DNA of 64,000 bases from Vibrio ostreicida (lineage in GTDB: Bacteria; Pseudomonadota; Gammaproteobacteria; Enterobacterales; Vibrionaceae), in assembly GCF_013074385.2 (NCBI RefSeq), contig NZ_JABEYA020000006.1, positions 62,001 to 126,000 on the forward strand, in the 5' to 3' direction. The notes under the pieces were generated by a model that ran no database searches, had not been told where the DNA came from, and was given only the letters and a program-made list of their open reading frames with translations. Position numbers and translations under genes: made by a program. The first letter of the stretch is position 1. Every line of letters starts with the position of its first letter. Below, piece after piece: positions 63,370 to 64,000 of this stretch.

Positions 63370-63610
63370 GGAAGTGAGCATGAGCAGAAAAGGAAACGGC
63401 CATGATAATACGGTCGCGGAAAGCTTCTTTTCACTATTGAAGAAGGATCGAGTAAAACGGAAAATCTACAAAACCCGTGATGAAGCGCGCTCTGAAATAT
63501 TTGATTATATCGAGTGTTTCTACAATCCGAGAAGAAATCATGGTACTAATTGTGGGCTGTCACCTAATGACTATGAAAGACAGTACTTTCAGAAGCTTGA
63601 GAGTGTCTAG
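63370..63610 (+). pseudogene. IS3-family transposase OrfB, C-terminal fragment
   Basis: About 77 codons from EVSMSRKGNGHDNTVAESFF to the stop encode the end of the rve-type integrase domain, including the catalytic Glu in AESFFSLLKKD and FYNPRRNHG. Full OrfB has ~280 residues. The fragment begins exactly at the GTTAACTTTTC repeats. Confidence 0.85.
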
Positions 63611-64000
63611 AGTTCTGGGGTCTTACCAATTCCCCTGTTCTTATATCATTAAAATATATACTATTAATTCAATTGATTAATTGTAATAGATACAATTTCG
63701 TCTAGATAAATTCGAAAAAATAATATTGTACATACCAATGGCAAGCTTGTTCCTTAACGTGATTCAATTAAACTGATTTCCGTAAACTTATGAAATTAAT
63801 GAGTTTTAATTTCTTTTCTGTTTTTGTTAGATCAATATCACAAGTGTTAATTTGGATTATTGTTTTAAGAATCAAAGTGAATGTGACATATTGTAATTAA
63901 CCAAGGACTATCTTTTTATAGATACGCCTTAATATCTTCTGTTTTTAGGTTTGATATTCCGTTAATAATTAGCGGTCAGTGTTTTCTATATGTTTTAAGT
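63611..64000 (+). other. AT-rich stretch, no gene seen
   Basis: 390 bp of AT-rich DNA to the right edge. No coding frame of note, no core repeat and no clear terminator. Confidence 0.35.

Noticed and set aside
1..64000. tRNA or rRNA genes
   Set aside because: No cloverleaf with a CCA-type end or rRNA-like stretch was recognised on either strand; this was by eye only.

Overview
The window looks like a stretch of a Vibrio genome, probably the smaller chromosome. The anchors are a CqsS-type quorum-sensing hybrid kinase, an NrtR-pncA/pncB NAD-salvage locus, many Vibrio-type integron attC sites, a VasX-like type VI secretion effector with its immunity genes, and several Vibrio-flavoured small families (DUF805, VF530, TIGR02450, DUF1456). 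There is no rRNA, tRNA, CRISPR array or integron integrase in view.

Layout. 1-8.1 kb is accessory DNA with small membrane proteins, an AraC-like regulator, a 5'-truncated gene with a possible partner, and relics of phage-type and DUF2726 genes. 8.2-13.1 kb is an integron cassette block with six attC sites, ending in a cassette gene cut by a mobile repeat. 13.3-18.9 kb holds an EamA transporter, DoxX-like protein, VF530 protein, a periplasmic binding protein and cqsS. 19.2-25.9 kb is a VasX-like effector with a LysM module, followed by three full and one broken paralogous membrane proteins that are likely immunity genes. 26.5-29 kb has a PstS-like protein and RsgA. 29.1-33.6 kb is a compact minus-strand operon (dioxygenase, ATP-grasp-like ligase, flippase-like exporter, adenylate-forming enzyme) that reads like a small-molecule pathway; its first gene is frameshifted in a G run. 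34.2-42.3 kb holds an omptin protease, a proline-rich protein, the NAD-salvage genes, a metallo-beta-lactamase-fold protein and a DUF1456 protein. 42.5-46.1 kb is cassette-like DNA plus a REP-associated-type Y1 (HUH) transposase in an element with 11-bp inverted ends. 46.2-48.4 kb is a MATE pump convergent with an AraC regulator. 49.0-57.6 kb is a large island: a frameshifted gene, two tandem near-identical lipoproteins and a 1571-residue protein with an OmpA-like domain. 57.7-61.5 kb has small secreted and GNAT proteins and a minus-strand operon of very short peptides with an MFS exporter. 61.5-64 kb is a mosaic of truncated genes, IS fragments, one more cassette and short repeats.

The most unusual feature runs through the accessory parts. 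Short GC-rich cores of the form GGTGTGTGTCC, GGTGCCTGTCC or GGGGTCAGGTCTTGCC (either strand) sit at the junctions between unrelated or truncated gene pieces. At each site the DNA beside the core is repeated in tandem, and the repeated unit differs from site to site. Some cores carry one-sided copies of neighbouring sequence, including 3' ends of genes, to other places in the window. The Y1 transposase element is bounded by one version of the same core, so it is the best candidate for the driver. Several frameshifts lie in or near homopolymers, so some broken genes could be sequence errors.
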